Shown piece by piece: positions 1-10,462 of a stretch of DNA of 64,000 bases (positions are counted from its first letter, which is position 1; the number at the start of each line of letters is the position of its first letter). The stretch spans positions 157,001 through 221,000 of the forward strand of contig CAUYUJ010016699.1 of NCBI GenBank assembly GCA_963575745.1, in the 5' to 3' direction. The position numbers and the translations under genes were made by a program. The stretch comes from Prorocentrum cordatum (taxonomy: Eukaryota > Sar > Dinophyceae > Prorocentrales > Prorocentraceae). The notes beneath the pieces are model-generated. The model was given only the letters and a program-made list of their open reading frames with translations. It searched no databases and was not told the DNA's origin.

Positions 1-514
1 GCTCGTGCTCCTCCCGCTCGTTCTCCTTGCGCTCTCCCTTCCCCCTCCCTTCCTGAGCGGGAGCGCCCGGGGGGACTGGCTCAGTGGGGGAAGCATCGAC
101 CTGGAATCGGCCTTACATCGCATACAGGTCGGTGATCTACCCGCGGTAACGAAACTGCACGCTCCTGGGCGGGGTGGGCTATCAGGCCCCCATCGGCGAT
201 CAAGGAGCGATTCGGGGTCGATGCATCCCCCCCATGGGCCTCCCCCCCACTGTTGCCCCTGGCCTCCTCCCCCGTCCCTCCATTCTCCTTCCACTTGAAC
301 TGCTCTGGCTGAGAGCCGTCGTCTCGGCCGAGAACGCGAACCCAAAACCTCCCGCCATGCTTCGCTCTCACGACGCCAGGAATGTCAAGGACCCCTCCTC
401 CCCATCCGCCCCTCCCATCGGTTGGCCCTCCCCCTCTTCTCCCGACGCTCCCTTGCCGCCCCGTCCACTCTTCCAAACGAGAATTATGCTTAACGGTGAA
501 TTGACTTAAACTAC
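1..514. other. Unassigned GC/CT-rich sequence
   Basis: Pyrimidine-rich, GC-rich sequence with short open frames on both strands. None shows a domain, and no exon-like segment is convincing. I see no gene here. Confidence 0.5.
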
Positions 515-1010
515 GTGTGTTTTCTACGCATTGTTTCCGACGCAAGATTTTCTTACGCGGTGTATTCTACGCAAGGTTTCTACGCAATGTTTTCCACGCG
601 GCGTTTTCTACACGGCGTTTTCTACGCTGTGCTTCACGCTGTGCTTTCTACGCGTTATGTTTCTACGCGGTGTTTTCCACGCCGTGGTTTCTACGCGGTG
701 TTTTCTACGCTGTGTGTTCACGCTGTTTCTTACGCTATATGTTAACTTGTTTGTTTTCTTGTTTTTCGTTTTTTTTCGACGCAGTGTTTTCTACGCATTT
801 GCGACGCATGATTTTCCATGCAATGTGTTTACGCTGTGTTTTGCTCGGCTGTGCTTTCCACGCAATGTTTTCGACGCAGTGTTTTCTACGCAGTGTGTTT
901 CTACATTGTATTTCCTGCGCGATGATTTCTATGCGGTGTTTTCTTCGCGGTGTTTTCTACGCGGTGCTTTTCTAAGCTGTGTTTATTACGCTGTTTTTTA
1001 CCCAACGTGG
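515..1010. repeat. TTTTCTACGC minisatellite, block 1
   Basis: Degenerate tandem array of units such as TTTTCTACGCGGTG and TTTCTACGCAGTG with 10-16 bp spacing. Three forward frames stay open through it, giving Phe/Tyr/Arg/Cys-rich peptides, which is a property of the repeat. A related block lies at 1365-1675, and an array with the same TACG core is at 3480-3660. Confidence 0.85.
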
Positions 1011-1364
1011 TTTGCCTTTTCCGATGTCATGGTGTTTATTATTTATATCGTTATTTTTGTTTACGTGTTGTTGTTCGTTCGTTATGATATCTTGCTATAG
1101 CGGTCGCACCGCTGTTTGCTGGAGAGCTCGTAGCTCCATGAGTAAAGGCGTCTGCCAAAAGGACCGCGAAGTATCCCGCAGGTACCTTCGAGGTGCTTCG
1201 ACGCGCATTCCAGATTCCTTCGCTCAAACAAGTTTTCCTTTCGCAGACGCCTTCATTTTTGGAGCTGGGAGCCCTCAGGCAAACAACGACGCAACGCAAC
1301 GAACCAAACACTTGCTGCAGACAAGACTGCGGCTCTAAACAAGACAATTTGGCATGGTGTGTTT
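1011..1364. other. Unassigned spacer between two minisatellite blocks
   Basis: Single-copy-looking sequence between two TACGC-type blocks. No recognisable coding or RNA feature. Confidence 0.4.
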
Positions 1365-1675
1365 TTACACAGTGTTTTTTTGTACGCTGTGTTTTGTACG
1401 TTGTGTTGTCATTCGGTTTTGTGTTACGATGTCATGCAGTAAAGGGTCGGTGCTGCTTTCGCATATTTACGAAGTGTTTAGTGGTACGTCCTTTTTTACG
1501 TCGTGTTTTTAACGCGGTTTTTCACGTTACGTTTTGCACTTGGCATTGTTTCGCGATGTGCCACGATGTTTTTTTTTTGGTGTTGTGTGCACACATGTGC
1601 TGTTTTGTTACGTGGTATCTGGTGCGCATCCGCATTTGTTTTACGTGGTGCTTTCTACGCGTCTTTTTTAGATGG
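1365..1675. repeat. TACGCTGTGTTTT minisatellite, block 2
   Basis: A looser array of GTACGCTGTGTTTT, TTACGTCGTG and similar units, related to the 515-1010 block but more diverged. Confidence 0.7.
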
Positions 1676-1845
1676 TTATTTTTATTGTTGTTGTTTTTAT
1701 TGTTATTATTGTTATTATTATTAGTATGATCATTATTATTATTATTATTCTTATTATTATTATTGTTATTTTTTATTATTGTTATTATTATTATTATAGT
1801 TTTGTGTTTGTATAACGTATGTTATATATATATATATATATACAC
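1676..1845. repeat. (ATT)n tract followed by (TA)n
   Basis: AT-rich microsatellite of ATT/GTT triplets to about 1800, then a (TA)n run around 1825-1843. Confidence 0.9.
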
Positions 1846-2189
1846 ACGGCATGCCCGTGGATCGCTACCCTCAAAACTTTGGGAGCGTGCTCCCAGGGCT
1901 TTCCGGTAGGTTCCCTTGCGCGTACCTGGACGGCCCAAATACTTTAAACTAACACATCACTTATGAGGGGATCTGGCTTCGAGAGCGCAGATCCAGCGTA
2001 ATTTACCCTGATACTGCCACGAACCCCGACCTTGGAGGACAAGCGGGCGTGACTTGCGAGGAAGAGAAAAACACAGGAGAATATACCTATAGGGCGCATA
2101 ATGCTGATCCCCGTGTTGTCCGCTTGACGCTGTGCCGCATTCGGGCGCATTATGTTGGTTCCCGTGCTGTCTGTTTGATGCTGTACTAC
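1846..2189. other. Unassigned sequence
   Basis: Contains a short imperfect duplication of the type GCATTATGTTGGTTCCCGTG / GCATAATGCTGATCCCCGTG (about 2095-2170). No gene recognised. Confidence 0.4.
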
Positions 2190-2525
2190 TTTGCCGGGGC
2201 GTTTCCGACCATCTTGGAGCCGTGTTGGGCAGTTTTCGAGCCCTGGGGCGTCTCCGACCATCTCGGGGCCCTCTTAGGCAGTCTCGGGGCCCTCTTGGGG
2301 GCCTCTGGCGGCTTCCCGGAGACTTCTTGGAGGATTCTTGGGGCCTCTTAGGGGCCACTTGGGACCTCCTGGGGAGTTCTTTGGGCGGAGAACCCGAAAT
2401 GTCGGCAGCTGCCCTCCTCTGGGGCTGCTCCTGGGGCGTTCCTGGGGCCGTCTTCGGCGGTCTTGAGGGCGTCTTAAGCCGTCTTGGGGGCGTCTTCGGC
2501 CGTCTGGGCGCCCTCTTGGGGGCCT
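2190..2525 (+). repeat. GGCC-rich 12-mer array, copy a
   Basis: Tandem units of about 12 bp of the form GTCTTGGGGGCC / GTCTCGGGGCCC. On this strand it reads as the reverse complement of the CCAAGACGGCCC arrays that dominate 19-43 kb, so this copy is inverted relative to those. Because 12 is a multiple of three, all frames repeat the same codons and stay open. Confidence 0.85.
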
Positions 2526-2953
2526 ATCTCCGAAGGCGAGGTCCTTCCGGCGCCTGCGTGAGGCGCCAAGGCGAGAGAGCCACTAGCACACGACATCTGC
2601 GCGGCCGACGGAGGCGAACGGACGGTCCCCGATCTGACAAGTCGGAGCGGGCGGCCGGATACGTGCGGCAAGTTCGTGACGTGACGACCCTGGCATTGGT
2701 TTCTGATACCGCGTGCCTTGAACGATCGGCGGCTTTTCGATGGCCCGATCGTTCCACGTCGGACGATTCTGGGCCACTGGCGGCGTGCAACGTTGAGCGT
2801 CCGCGGCGGGGGCGCCGCCGGTCGACACGACGCGAACATACCGTGCGTGTGCGGGGCGTGATGTCCGTGAGCTGCTCAAGACGTGCAAACGGGAACCAGA
2901 TCTGAGGGAAATGCGCCCTCCACTAGTGCAATGGTCCCAAATATCCGACGACG
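2526..2953. other. Unassigned GC-rich sequence
   Basis: GC-rich sequence with a small hairpin (GGCGCCTGCGTGAGGCGCC near 2549). Similar in style to the degenerate repeats at 20.4-21.1 kb. No supported gene. Confidence 0.35.
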
Positions 2954-2978
2954 TTTTTTTTTTTTTTTTTTTTTTTTT
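2954..2978. repeat. Poly-T run (25 T)
   Basis: Uninterrupted 25-base T tract immediately before a GGCC array. On the minus strand it is a poly-A run and could mark a retroposed 3' end, but nothing upstream on that strand is recognisable. Confidence 0.9.
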
Positions 2979-3004
2979 CCTTCCTGGCATGTGTCCTGGA
3001 TTCG

Positions 3005-3265
3005 GCCCTCTGGGGGGGCTCTCTGGGGGGGTCTTGGGGCCGTCTTGCAGGCTTCTGGGAGGCTTCTGGGTGGCTCCTGAAGTCGAACCGGCGAGAACGC
3101 GAAAAACCTTCAAAAACCTGGGGGACACCAATGAATTTTGACTCTTGGGGCTCTCCATGGGAGCCTCTTGGAGGCCTCCCGGGACGTCTTGGGGACTCCC
3201 TGGGCCGTCTAGACCGCTCAGTCGGCAGCACGTGGCCCTCTTGGACCATCTTGCGGATCATCTTG
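3005..3265 (+). repeat. GGCC-rich array, copy b, with inverted leader
   Basis: Contains GTCTTGGGGCCGTCTTGC-type units and, at about 3075-3130, the reverse complement of the family leader (GAAAAACCTTCAAAAACCTG). It is in the same inverted orientation as the 2.19-kb copy. Confidence 0.75.
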
Positions 3266-3479
3266 GGGCCGCCCGTGCCGCCCGAAAGCGCGTCCACCGA
3301 AATGGGGCCGTCTTTCGCCGGACTTCTGCCGGCGTTCGTCGCGTGGCCGGGGCTATGTCCTGGGGGGTCCAACCCCCAGACCCCCCCAGGGGAACACAAA
3401 ACGGGAACCCCTTCGCAAGGTCGGGGAAAAAGGATTCTGGCCTTGCGGCCCCGAGCACTGCGTCGCAAATCGCTACGCA
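3266..3479. other. Unassigned sequence
   Basis: GC-rich spacer. No coding or RNA signal recognised. Confidence 0.4.
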
Positions 3480-3660
3480 GCAAACCACTACTTTAAACAA
3501 CGCTACTTAGCAAACGCTACGTAGGAACACGCTACGTATCAAAATGCTACGTAGCAAAGCAGTGCGCAGCAAGCACTGCGTGGAAAGCACTACGCAGAAA
3601 ACAGTAGGTCGAACACACGATACGTAGCAAACTCGGCACAACAAAAACACTGCATCTTTC
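3480..3660. repeat. GCTACGTAGCAAA minisatellite
   Basis: Repeated units GCTACGTAGCAAA and TACGCAGCAAA. The core TACGTA is palindromic. The units resemble the reverse complement of the TTTTCTACGC arrays at 515-1010 and 1365-1675, so related arrays in opposite orientation bracket 1-3.5 kb. Confidence 0.75.
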
Positions 3661-4085
3661 AACGCAAGTCGCCGCTCAAGGTTTGATTTCACTGTGAAGC
3701 ACGCCCTTGCTCCCAGCCCCCTTCCCTCCCCAGCAGAAGGCGCTCCAGGCAGCCACGGAGGCAGGCCCCGCGCCGCTCTGCGAGAACGCCTCCGCGAACG
3801 AAGCGCTCCTCGGGCGGCAGAACAGGCAGAACGACGGGCCCCCCCGAGGGGGGGAGGAGCAGCTGCAGTGGGGGCGGTCCAGGGGGCGGGCGGTGAGGGA
3901 GGGGGGTGGCGAGGAAAGGGAAGGCTCCAGGATTCTAGGTTTGCCTCGCGCGCGCCCGCGAAAGGGCGCGAGGCCCAGGCTGAGAAAAAACAGCAGCCAG
4001 AAGTGGCGACGGCGACATGCGACAGGCGGGGCGCCCGCAGTGGCCGCGGAAAAGAATGGTGAGGAACACGCGGGGGAGGAAGGTT
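3661..4085. other. Unassigned GC-rich sequence
   Basis: GC-rich sequence leading into the GGA microsatellite. Short frames exist on both strands without recognisable domains. Confidence 0.4.
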
Positions 4086-4990
4086 GGCGAGGGAGGAGGA
4101 GGAGGAGGAGGAGGAGGAGGAGGAGGAGGAGGAGGAGGATGAGGATGAGGATGAGGATGAGGAGGAGAAGGAGGAACAGGAGGAGGATGGATGAGGATGA
4201 GGATGAGAATGAGGATGAGGATTAGGAGGAGACGGAGGACGAGGAGGAGGGGGAGGAGGAGGAGGAGGAGGAGGAGGAGGAGGAGGAGGAGGATGCGAAT
4301 GATAATGAGGAGGAGGAAGAAGAGGAGGAGGTGGAGGCGGAGGAGGATGAGGAAGAAGAGGAAGAGGAGGACACGGAGGAGGCTGAGGAGGCGGCGGAGG
4401 ATGATGATGATGAGGAGGAGGATGAGGAGGATGCGGATGATGATGATGATGATGATGATTATTATGATGATGATGATGATGATGCTTATGATGAGGATGA
4501 TGATGATAATGATGATGCTGATGATGATGAAGATACTGATGATGATACTGATGATGCTGATGCTGATGAGGATGATGAGGATGCCTATGATGATACTGAT
4601 GATGATTATGCTGGTGATGCTGATGATGTTGATGATGATGACGATGATGATAAGGATGATGCTGAGGCGGAGAAGGATGGAGGAGGGGGCGGAGGCGGAG
4701 GAGGTGGAGGAACAGGAAGAGGAGGAGGAGGCTCATGATGATGATGATGATGAGGATGATGCTGATGCTGATGCTGATGCTGATGATGATGCTGCTGATG
4801 ATGCTGATTATGCTGATGATGATGGTGCTGATGCTGATGCTGATGATGATGCTGATGATGATGATGATGATGATGAGGATGACAATGATGATGCTGATGA
4901 TGAGGATGATGAGGAGGAGATGCGGAGGAGGAGGAGGGGCGGAGGGGAGGAGGAGGAGGCGGAGGAGGAGACGAGAAAGAGGAGGATGAC

Positions 4991-5025
<35 letters not shown>

Positions 5026-5650
5026 GGAGGCGGAGGAGGAGGAGGAGGAGGGGGAGTACTAAGATGAGGAGGAGACGGATGAAGAGGAGGAGCAATACTG
5101 TAAGACGGGGCGGAGGAAGAGGAGAAGGAGGACGAGAATGAGGAGGACAAGGAGGAAGAAGGAGGATGAGGAGGATGCCTATGATGATGATGATGATGAT
5201 GATGAGGATGAGGATGATGATGATGATGCTGCTGCTGCTGATGATGATGATGATGAGGATGATGATGTCGATGATGAGGAGGAGGCGGAGGAGGAGGACG
5301 ACGAGGAGGAGGAGGAGGAGGAGGAGGATGGATGATGAGGATGATGCTGATTATGATGATGATGAGGAGAAGGAGGAGGAGGAGGAGGAGGAGGAGGACG
5401 AGGATGAGGATTAGGATGAGGAGGATGACGGAGGAGAAGGATGGGGGAGGATGAGGAGGAAGATGGATGAGGATGAGGATGAGGAGAAAGAGGAGGAGGA
5501 GAAGGAGGATGAGGAGGAGGAGGAGGACGAGAAGGATGAGGAGGCTGGAGAGGAGGAGGAGGAGGAGGAGGAAGAGGACGACGATGAGGAGGAGGAGGAG
5601 GAGGAGAAGGAGGAGGAGAAGGAGGAGGAGGAGGGGGAGGAGGAGGAGGA
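4086..5650. repeat. 1.5-kb compound GGA/GAT microsatellite
   Basis: Long compound trinucleotide tract: GGA at both ends with GAT-rich cores at about 4390-4670, 4735-4900 and 5160-5350. It keeps all frames nearly free of stops, producing long Glu/Asp, Arg/Met and Ser/Leu/Pro peptides that are repeat artefacts. The right end abuts the 3' end of the SL-tagged retrocopy. Confidence 0.95.
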
Positions 5651-5849
5651 TTTTTTTTAACATCGACAACTGCCAAGCCATACTCTCTGGGGGGACGGCG
5701 CCTCCCCCCAGAGGAGGGGGCAGGGCTGGGTGGCGCCACCTGCCACTTTCGCCACCAGCCCTGCCCCGCCGCTGACGTCACACCTGCCGTGAAGCCCGCC
5801 ACGAGCGTGAACCCGAAGAAGACCTCAACGGACAGGAGCACGCACGGCA

Positions 5850-7016
5850 TCATGAAGAGCTGCCAGAGTCGACCCAATCCTCGTCGAACAAACGCCTGAG
5901 ACACGAACTGTGCCACGAAGTACGGCAGCGCGAACAGGCAGCCACATCCGCACCACGAGGAATGGGCATTCCGCATGCCCTGCATGAGCACCTCCCTGGC
6001 CCGCGTCGCCGACGAACGAGGGTACCGTCGCAACGGGCGCAACCAGGATCAGAACCAGAGACCTCGAGCAGCCACGGCGGTACATCAGGCAGCCGCCGCA
6101 CGAGGCCCGCCTCGCGGATCGCCTCGCTGATCTTCTCGCTGTAGTCCTCCGCGGTCGCCTCGGCGGTGGCATTCTGGTACTGCTGGGAGTCCGAGCCAGA
6201 GACGGACTCGTCGCTCTTGGAGGGGCCCACGCAGTCCGACGCCACGAACACGCCGAGGCCCTCCACCTCCACCGCCGGTACCTTCACGTGGCAGCTCACG
6301 TCCTCGGCCTCGTTGCACCCCTTGAGCACCGCAGCAGGGTGCGCCTCCAGGTAGGCCAGGGTCGCGTCGGAGCAGGGCGGCGCCATCGGGGAGGACGAGC
6401 AGGCGGTGGCCTCCCCAGGGCCTGCCCACCGCTCCCCCACGGGCGCCTCGGAACCTTCATCCTCCACGAGCGACGCGTCGGGCGACGCCAGGCCGTCAGC
6501 AGGAGGTGGCAAGCAGCACGATGAGAAAGCAACCGCCCCGCAGCTGCACCGCACGCCCATCGCACGGCATGCAGCCCGCGGCACGAACGACGCGGCCACA
6601 GCCCGCATGCCACCAGCAGTGTGCCCCAGCCGAGGCCCAGCAGCAGCCCAGGACAGATCCGCCGAGGACGCGGCTGTGAAGCCGCCAGGCGGCACTCGGC
6701 ACGCGTGCCAGGCGGCGTTCCGCCTCAGCCGCATCGCGCCGGGAACACGATCTCCTGCGGCAATCCTTTGCAGAGCCGGCCTCGAGGCGCGCTCGCGGTC
6801 CACCCACGAGCCTGGGGCGCCGCGAGCCGCCACAAGCGGCCGCAGAGCTGCTTCCAGAGCAGCGCGACCGCGCCGTCGAGCAGCACGCCTCGCCGCGGAG
6901 GCGCCGAGGAAGTCCTTCTCCATGATCCTCAAAACACTGGGCCGCCACATCGGCGGGCAGCCCCCCGCAGCCATCCAGGGCGCGCCCGCCGCCGCCGCCG
7001 CCGAGCCGCCGAACAT
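5850..7016 (-). CDS. Intact 388-codon frame of the SL-tagged retrocopy; Cys/His-rich C-terminus
   Basis: I do not recognise the family. The start chosen is the first ATG after the spliced-leader relic (7016-7014, reads MFGGSAAAAAG), leaving an 11-nt leader, typical of compact dinoflagellate 5' ends. The frame continues upstream without a stop but has no earlier ATG. Visible parts are an Ala/Arg-rich N-terminal half, an acidic Ser-rich middle (residues about 190-290), and a C-terminal Cys/His cluster reading CSCRACGMPIPRG, then CSRCRTSWHSSC, spaced like a small treble-clef or RING/PHD-type zinc site. A second frame at about 5690-6030 encodes a hydrophobic stretch (FALPYFVAQFVSQ, then MMPCVLLSVEVFFGF). 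A frameshift in the copy, or a different true 3' frame, is therefore possible. Whether it is expressed is unknown. Confidence 0.6.
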   Translation of the reverse strand: MFGGSAAAAAGAPWMAAGGCPPMWRPSVLRIMEKDFLGASAARRAARRRGRAALEAALRPLVAARGAPGSWVDRERASRPALQRIAAGDRVPGAMRLRRNAAWHACRVPPGGFTAASSADLSWAAAGPRLGHTAGGMRAVAASFVPRAACRAMGVRCSCGAVAFSSCCLPPPADGLASPDASLVEDEGSEAPVGERWAGPGEATACSSSPMAPPCSDATLAYLEAHPAAVLKGCNEAEDVSCHVKVPAVEVEGLGVFVASDCVGPSKSDESVSGSDSQQYQNATAEATAEDYSEKISEAIREAGLVRRLPDVPPWLLEVSGSDPGCARCDGTLVRRRRGPGRCSCRACGMPIPRGADVAACSRCRTSWHSSCLRRLFDEDWVDSGSSS

Positions 7017-7027
7017 GGGCGAAAAGG

Positions 7028-7049
7028 CTTGAGCCAAAATGGCTACGGA
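7028..7049 (-). other. Dinoflagellate spliced-leader (DinoSL) relic
   Basis: The minus strand matches the conserved trans-spliced leader at all 22 positions: T as the variable first base, then CCGTAGCC, ATTTT, GGCTCAAG. It lies directly upstream of the 5850-7016 frame. It is a genomic relic of trans-splicing, not an SL RNA gene: after AAG comes CCTTTTC rather than a GT donor. Confidence 0.95.
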
Positions 7050-7330
7050 GGAGGAGGAGGAGGAGGAGGAGGAGGAGGAGGGAGGAGGAGGAGGAGGAGG
7101 AGGAGGAGGGATGGGGGAGGATGGGGGGGGGGGGGGGGGGGAGGAGGAGGAGGTAGGAGGAGGAGGAGGAGGAGGAGGAGGAGGAGGAGGAGGAGGGAGG
7201 AGGGGAGGAGGAGGAGGAGGAGGAGGAGGAGGAGGAGGAGGTGGAGGAGTGGGAGGAGGAGCAAAGAACGGGTATGAGGAGGAGGAGGAGGAGGAGGACG
7301 AGGAAGCGAAGACTAAGAGAACGAGGAGGG
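7050..7330. repeat. GGA microsatellite (upstream flank of the retrocopy)
   Basis: Nearly pure GGA triplets with a G run at about 7128-7141. Same strand and motif as 4086-5650, consistent with one tract split by the retrocopy. Confidence 0.95.
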
Positions 7331-7465
7331 AAGAATATGCGGAACCGCCCCCCCCCCCCCCCAGGAGAACCCACGACTACCAAATCGCCCCCGAGAAACA
7401 CCCAAAGAGCAGGGACAAGCACCCGCGATGTGCGCCGCACTAGCTACCTTCTTCATGGTGTGACT
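7331..7465. other. Unassigned sequence with a C run
   Basis: Includes a run of about 14 C near 7349. No gene recognised. Confidence 0.4.
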
Positions 7466-7547
7466 CTCTCTCTCTCTCTCTCTCTTTTTTTTTTTTTTTT
7501 TTTTTTTGTTTTTTATCTCTCTCTCTCTCTATCTCTTCCCTTCTTGC
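7466..7547. repeat. (CT)n-(T)n-(CT)n microsatellite
   Basis: CT repeat, a run of about 22 T, then CT repeat again. Confidence 0.95.
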
Positions 7548-8210
7548 TTTCCCTGCTCGGTCCGAAATGACAAACTCAGACCAGATCGCGCGAAACTGTT
7601 CAGACCAGTCTAGACAGCAGAGGAGCCGACCAGGCCAGACGATGCAATATCAGACCACACACATCACGCCCATCACAACCCAAACACACCAGACCCGATG
7701 GGACGGGAAGGGCGGACTGGGGAATAAGAAGGTAAAACTATACACAATAAGGACACAGACTACAGAAAAGCCAACGTCGTCTCCAAGTAACGACATCCAA
7801 CACTCACATCCTGGCCATCGGCTCTACATGCACACTGCGTTGTTCGTTGCAAGCTCATTTCCGACCTGGCTGACTTGGTACCAGCATTTCTTGGGAACCT
7901 TATTACCTCTGGTCAATATAATGACGCCTCTTGCCCTCAAGTAGTCGTCGCGCCATTTTACAAGCCGAAGCACCTCTGACGAACCCTAGATATAAAGTGT
8001 CGGCTTCGCTGGCGTCGTATCACCTATGGAACCTTGACTGCTCCCACCAGGCGGAGTCGTATTTCCATTAGCATTCCAATCAATTATTATTCCACCACTC
8101 GCGTGATAACAATACTTACACGAGGATTTCGAACTGCACAGAGAATGCAACCTTCAACTTCTTGTCACAACATCACGTTCGTCTTGGAATGGCGATGTAG
8201 TTACGCGTAG
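7548..8210. other. AT-richer unassigned island
   Basis: Base composition is noticeably less GC-rich than its surroundings. One 125-codon frame (7567-7944, plus) has no recognised domain. Could be an old mobile-element interior; function unknown. Confidence 0.4.
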
Positions 8211-8304
8211 CCTCAAGAGGTGGCACAGTTCTTCCCATCTTCGGCAACTCAGGACCCTCAAGAGGTGGCACAGTTCTTCCCACCTTCGGCAACTCAGGAC
8301 CCTC
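8211..8304. repeat. 47-bp tandem duplication
   Basis: The unit starting CCTCAAGAGGTGGCACAG and ending in GGCAACTCAGGA occurs twice back to back with one base difference (CCATCTTCGG versus CCACCTTCGG). Confidence 0.95.
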
Positions 8305-8930
8305 TTTGGACAATGACATGGCAAACATCCAATTGATGCTGTTAGAGGCAATTCACGGCCACCCTACACCACAATACGAATACGTTCACCTCCGTGGGCC
8401 TCATACGCAGGCTGCCCCCGATATATCCGTAGTCTTACCGAGGCGGCTGCATTGGCGCAACAGCCGTTGCTCGCATAACCAGTGAGCTCAGGAGACCCCC
8501 GACAAGGGATGCCATACAACAGCAGCGTAAGACTGCTCCAACCACGCACGCGCAGCATGCGACGGGTGACCTAATTTTCAAGTTCAGCAAACAAGCTTCG
8601 CTGCCCAAACTAAGACAATTACAAACACGCGTTCCTCTTCCACAGCTCCAGACATCCGTCACGAACGGGCACCACTCACATGGAGTCAATGCACCAGCGC
8701 GCATATGTGTATGTAGCTTCTGTTTCGTGACATGGGGTAACTCACTTGCTATGCGACTTCCGAACTCAGAAATGATGCGCCTGTCTACAATCCGACTTTC
8801 GATACTGGGACGGGGGGCGCCAAGATACGCGCGACCGCACAAACGACCGACGATTCCAACGATCTATTTTCCAACCGCTCGCGAATTGGCTAGCATGCAG
8901 GTCGTTAGAGCGCTTCCTCCGCTGAGGAGG
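8305..8930. other. Unassigned sequence up to the assembly gap
   Basis: A 135-codon minus frame (8435-8842) is Cys-rich but has no recognised motif. No supported gene. Confidence 0.4.
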
Positions 8931-9030
8931 NNNNNNNNNNNNNNNNNNNNNNNNNNNNNNNNNNNNNNNNNNNNNNNNNNNNNNNNNNNNNNNNNNNNNN
9001 NNNNNNNNNNNNNNNNNNNNNNNNNNNNNN
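8931..9030. other. Assembly gap (100 N)
   Basis: Exactly 100 N. The left edge is GAGGAGG and the right edge a CCT repeat, so the gap probably lies at a trinucleotide tract. Confidence 1.
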
Positions 9031-9142
9031 CCTCCCTCCTCCTCGTCCTCCCTCCTCGTCCTCCTCTTCTTCCTCCTCCCCCTTCCTCCTCCTCCTCCTC
9101 CTCCTCCTTCTCCTCCTTCTCCTCCTCCTCCCTCCTCCTCCA
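9031..9142. repeat. (TCC)n microsatellite
   Basis: TCC/TCG triplets on the right edge of the gap. Confidence 0.95.
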
Positions 9143-9701
9143 TCCTCTGTGGCTTCCTGGGTGGCCTAGCGTGCGGGCGAAGGTGCGAGGGGCGGGGACG
9201 CAGGTGGAGGGGGGCACAGGGGAGCCGCCCGAGGTTCGACGGGGGGAGAGCAAGACATCTCCGGGGCAGCCCGGCAGCGGCACGCCAAACGGGCAGAAGG
9301 CAACGCTCCAGGCTGCCCCCCAAGAGGCTCCCCCACCCCGGGCGGCCGCAGGCCCCTCCCGGATGGGCCGGAGGTCCCCCGCAGGCCTCCCGAGATGCCC
9401 CGAGATCCTCCCGAAGCTGGCCCTCTGGCAGTCTCCCTTTTTCTTCGGCGGCCACCGATGACTGACGATCAATAGCAAAAGCCCGGAAGACAGCGAGGCT
9501 GTGTGGACATTCCGCCCGATAGCCCTCCAGCAGCCTCTATGGGAGACTCCAGGCCACTACCGTCAAGCTGCTGCAAGAAGGAGAGCCAAGTAAGGAACGA
9601 AGCCCCTCTGTGGCGCCAGAAGGGAGCCCAGGTGCACGAGGAGGGCCAGAGGAACGACCACGGGAAGCCCTAAAGAGCAGCGCGCCCCTTCCGAACCTAA
9701 A
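9143..9701. other. Unassigned GC-rich sequence
   Basis: All three minus frames and one plus frame stay open over about 300 bp at 9143-9470, but none yields a recognisable domain. Could hide an exon; not supported. Confidence 0.35.
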
Positions 9702-9793
9702 GCGGTACTCCTGTCAGCGCGTCTTGACGACAGTGCCACATGTTACGGGCGGTACTCCTGTCAACGCGTCTTGACGACAGTGCCACATGTTAC
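9702..9793. repeat. 46-bp tandem duplication with CACATGTTACGG ends
   Basis: The unit CGGTACTCCTGTCARCGCGT...CACATGTTACGG occurs twice in tandem. The CACATGTCACGGCC ending recurs twice more, more loosely, up to about 9880. Confidence 0.9.
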
Positions 9794-10462
9794 GGCCCTC
9801 TGGGCCATCGGGGAAGTAAGCGTCACATGTCACGGCCTTCTCTCCACTGCGGGCGCGAGCGATCACATGTCACGACCCTCTGGGATCTGGTGAATGAGAG
9901 GCGATCCGTCGGGACACCACCAACACGCCCGTGGGACACCAACAACTAGCCATGAAAACTCTATCGTGGACGTGTGACCGCAGCATCAACTAGCAGCCCG
10001 CGACGGAGGGGCGAGAGGGGGCGCGGGTAGCGAAGGGACCCATTACAGCAGCCCTGGGGGTCCTCCACGGGGGTGCGGGTCCTTCTTGGAAGCCTCTAGG
10101 GCTGTCGGGGAAAACGGAGGAGCAGGGAGGGAGGAAGGGGAGGTGGGAGGACGAGATGTTCCTGGGATGTTCCTCTGACGTCGGTTTGAACAGTGTAACC
10201 ACAAGACGCAGCAACGATATTGCAATACACTCCCTCTAGATTCTCTCTTCGTATGTTCCTGCAAGAACTTATTCCCATAGCGGGAAATGTCCAATGGTGA
10301 GACAACCGTCTGATAATCACACATTGACCTGCGTCGTGCCGAAACACAACCAATGGGATTTCAGCGACGCCAATCAACGTGACTGGTTGGACTTCAACAC
10401 TGCAAATCGATGTGGCTGTTGCGTTCTGATCATCCTAGATCATGCCAGAACGCCGTCCCTGG
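9794..10462. other. Unassigned sequence
   Basis: Mixed-composition sequence with no supported gene. Confidence 0.4.

Larger units (their letters stand above)
5651..7049 (-). mobile_element. Retroposed, spliced-leader-tagged cDNA (processed retrocopy)
   Basis: Interpreted as a reverse-transcribed mature mRNA reinserted in the genome. What is seen: on the minus strand the segment begins with an exact DinoSL (7049-7028), continues intronless for 1.4 kb with one long frame (5850-7016), and ends in an eight-A run (about 5652-5659). Both flanks are the same GGA microsatellite (4086-5650 and 7050-7330), so the copy appears to have landed inside that tract. Any target-site duplication is hidden by the microsatellite. 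SL relics at the 5' ends of genomic genes are established evidence of mRNA recycling in dinoflagellates. The alternative, a chance 22-nt match, is very unlikely. Confidence 0.85.

Noticed and set aside
3507-5681. 724-codon minus frame and many overlapping Glu/Arg/Asp/Ser-rich frames
   Set aside because: They lie on the GGA/GAT microsatellite, which lacks stop codons in most frames. Composition is pure low complexity with no domain.
5690-6042. Alternative hydrophobic frame (FALPYFVAQFVSQ...) as the true 3' coding part of the retrocopy
   Set aside because: It requires leaving an intact 388-codon frame that ends in an ordered Cys/His cluster. Kept only as a possible frameshift alternative.
7017-7037. 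Upstream non-ATG start for the retrocopy frame within the spliced leader
   Set aside because: It would place the start inside the SL. The first ATG after the SL (7016) is the natural start.
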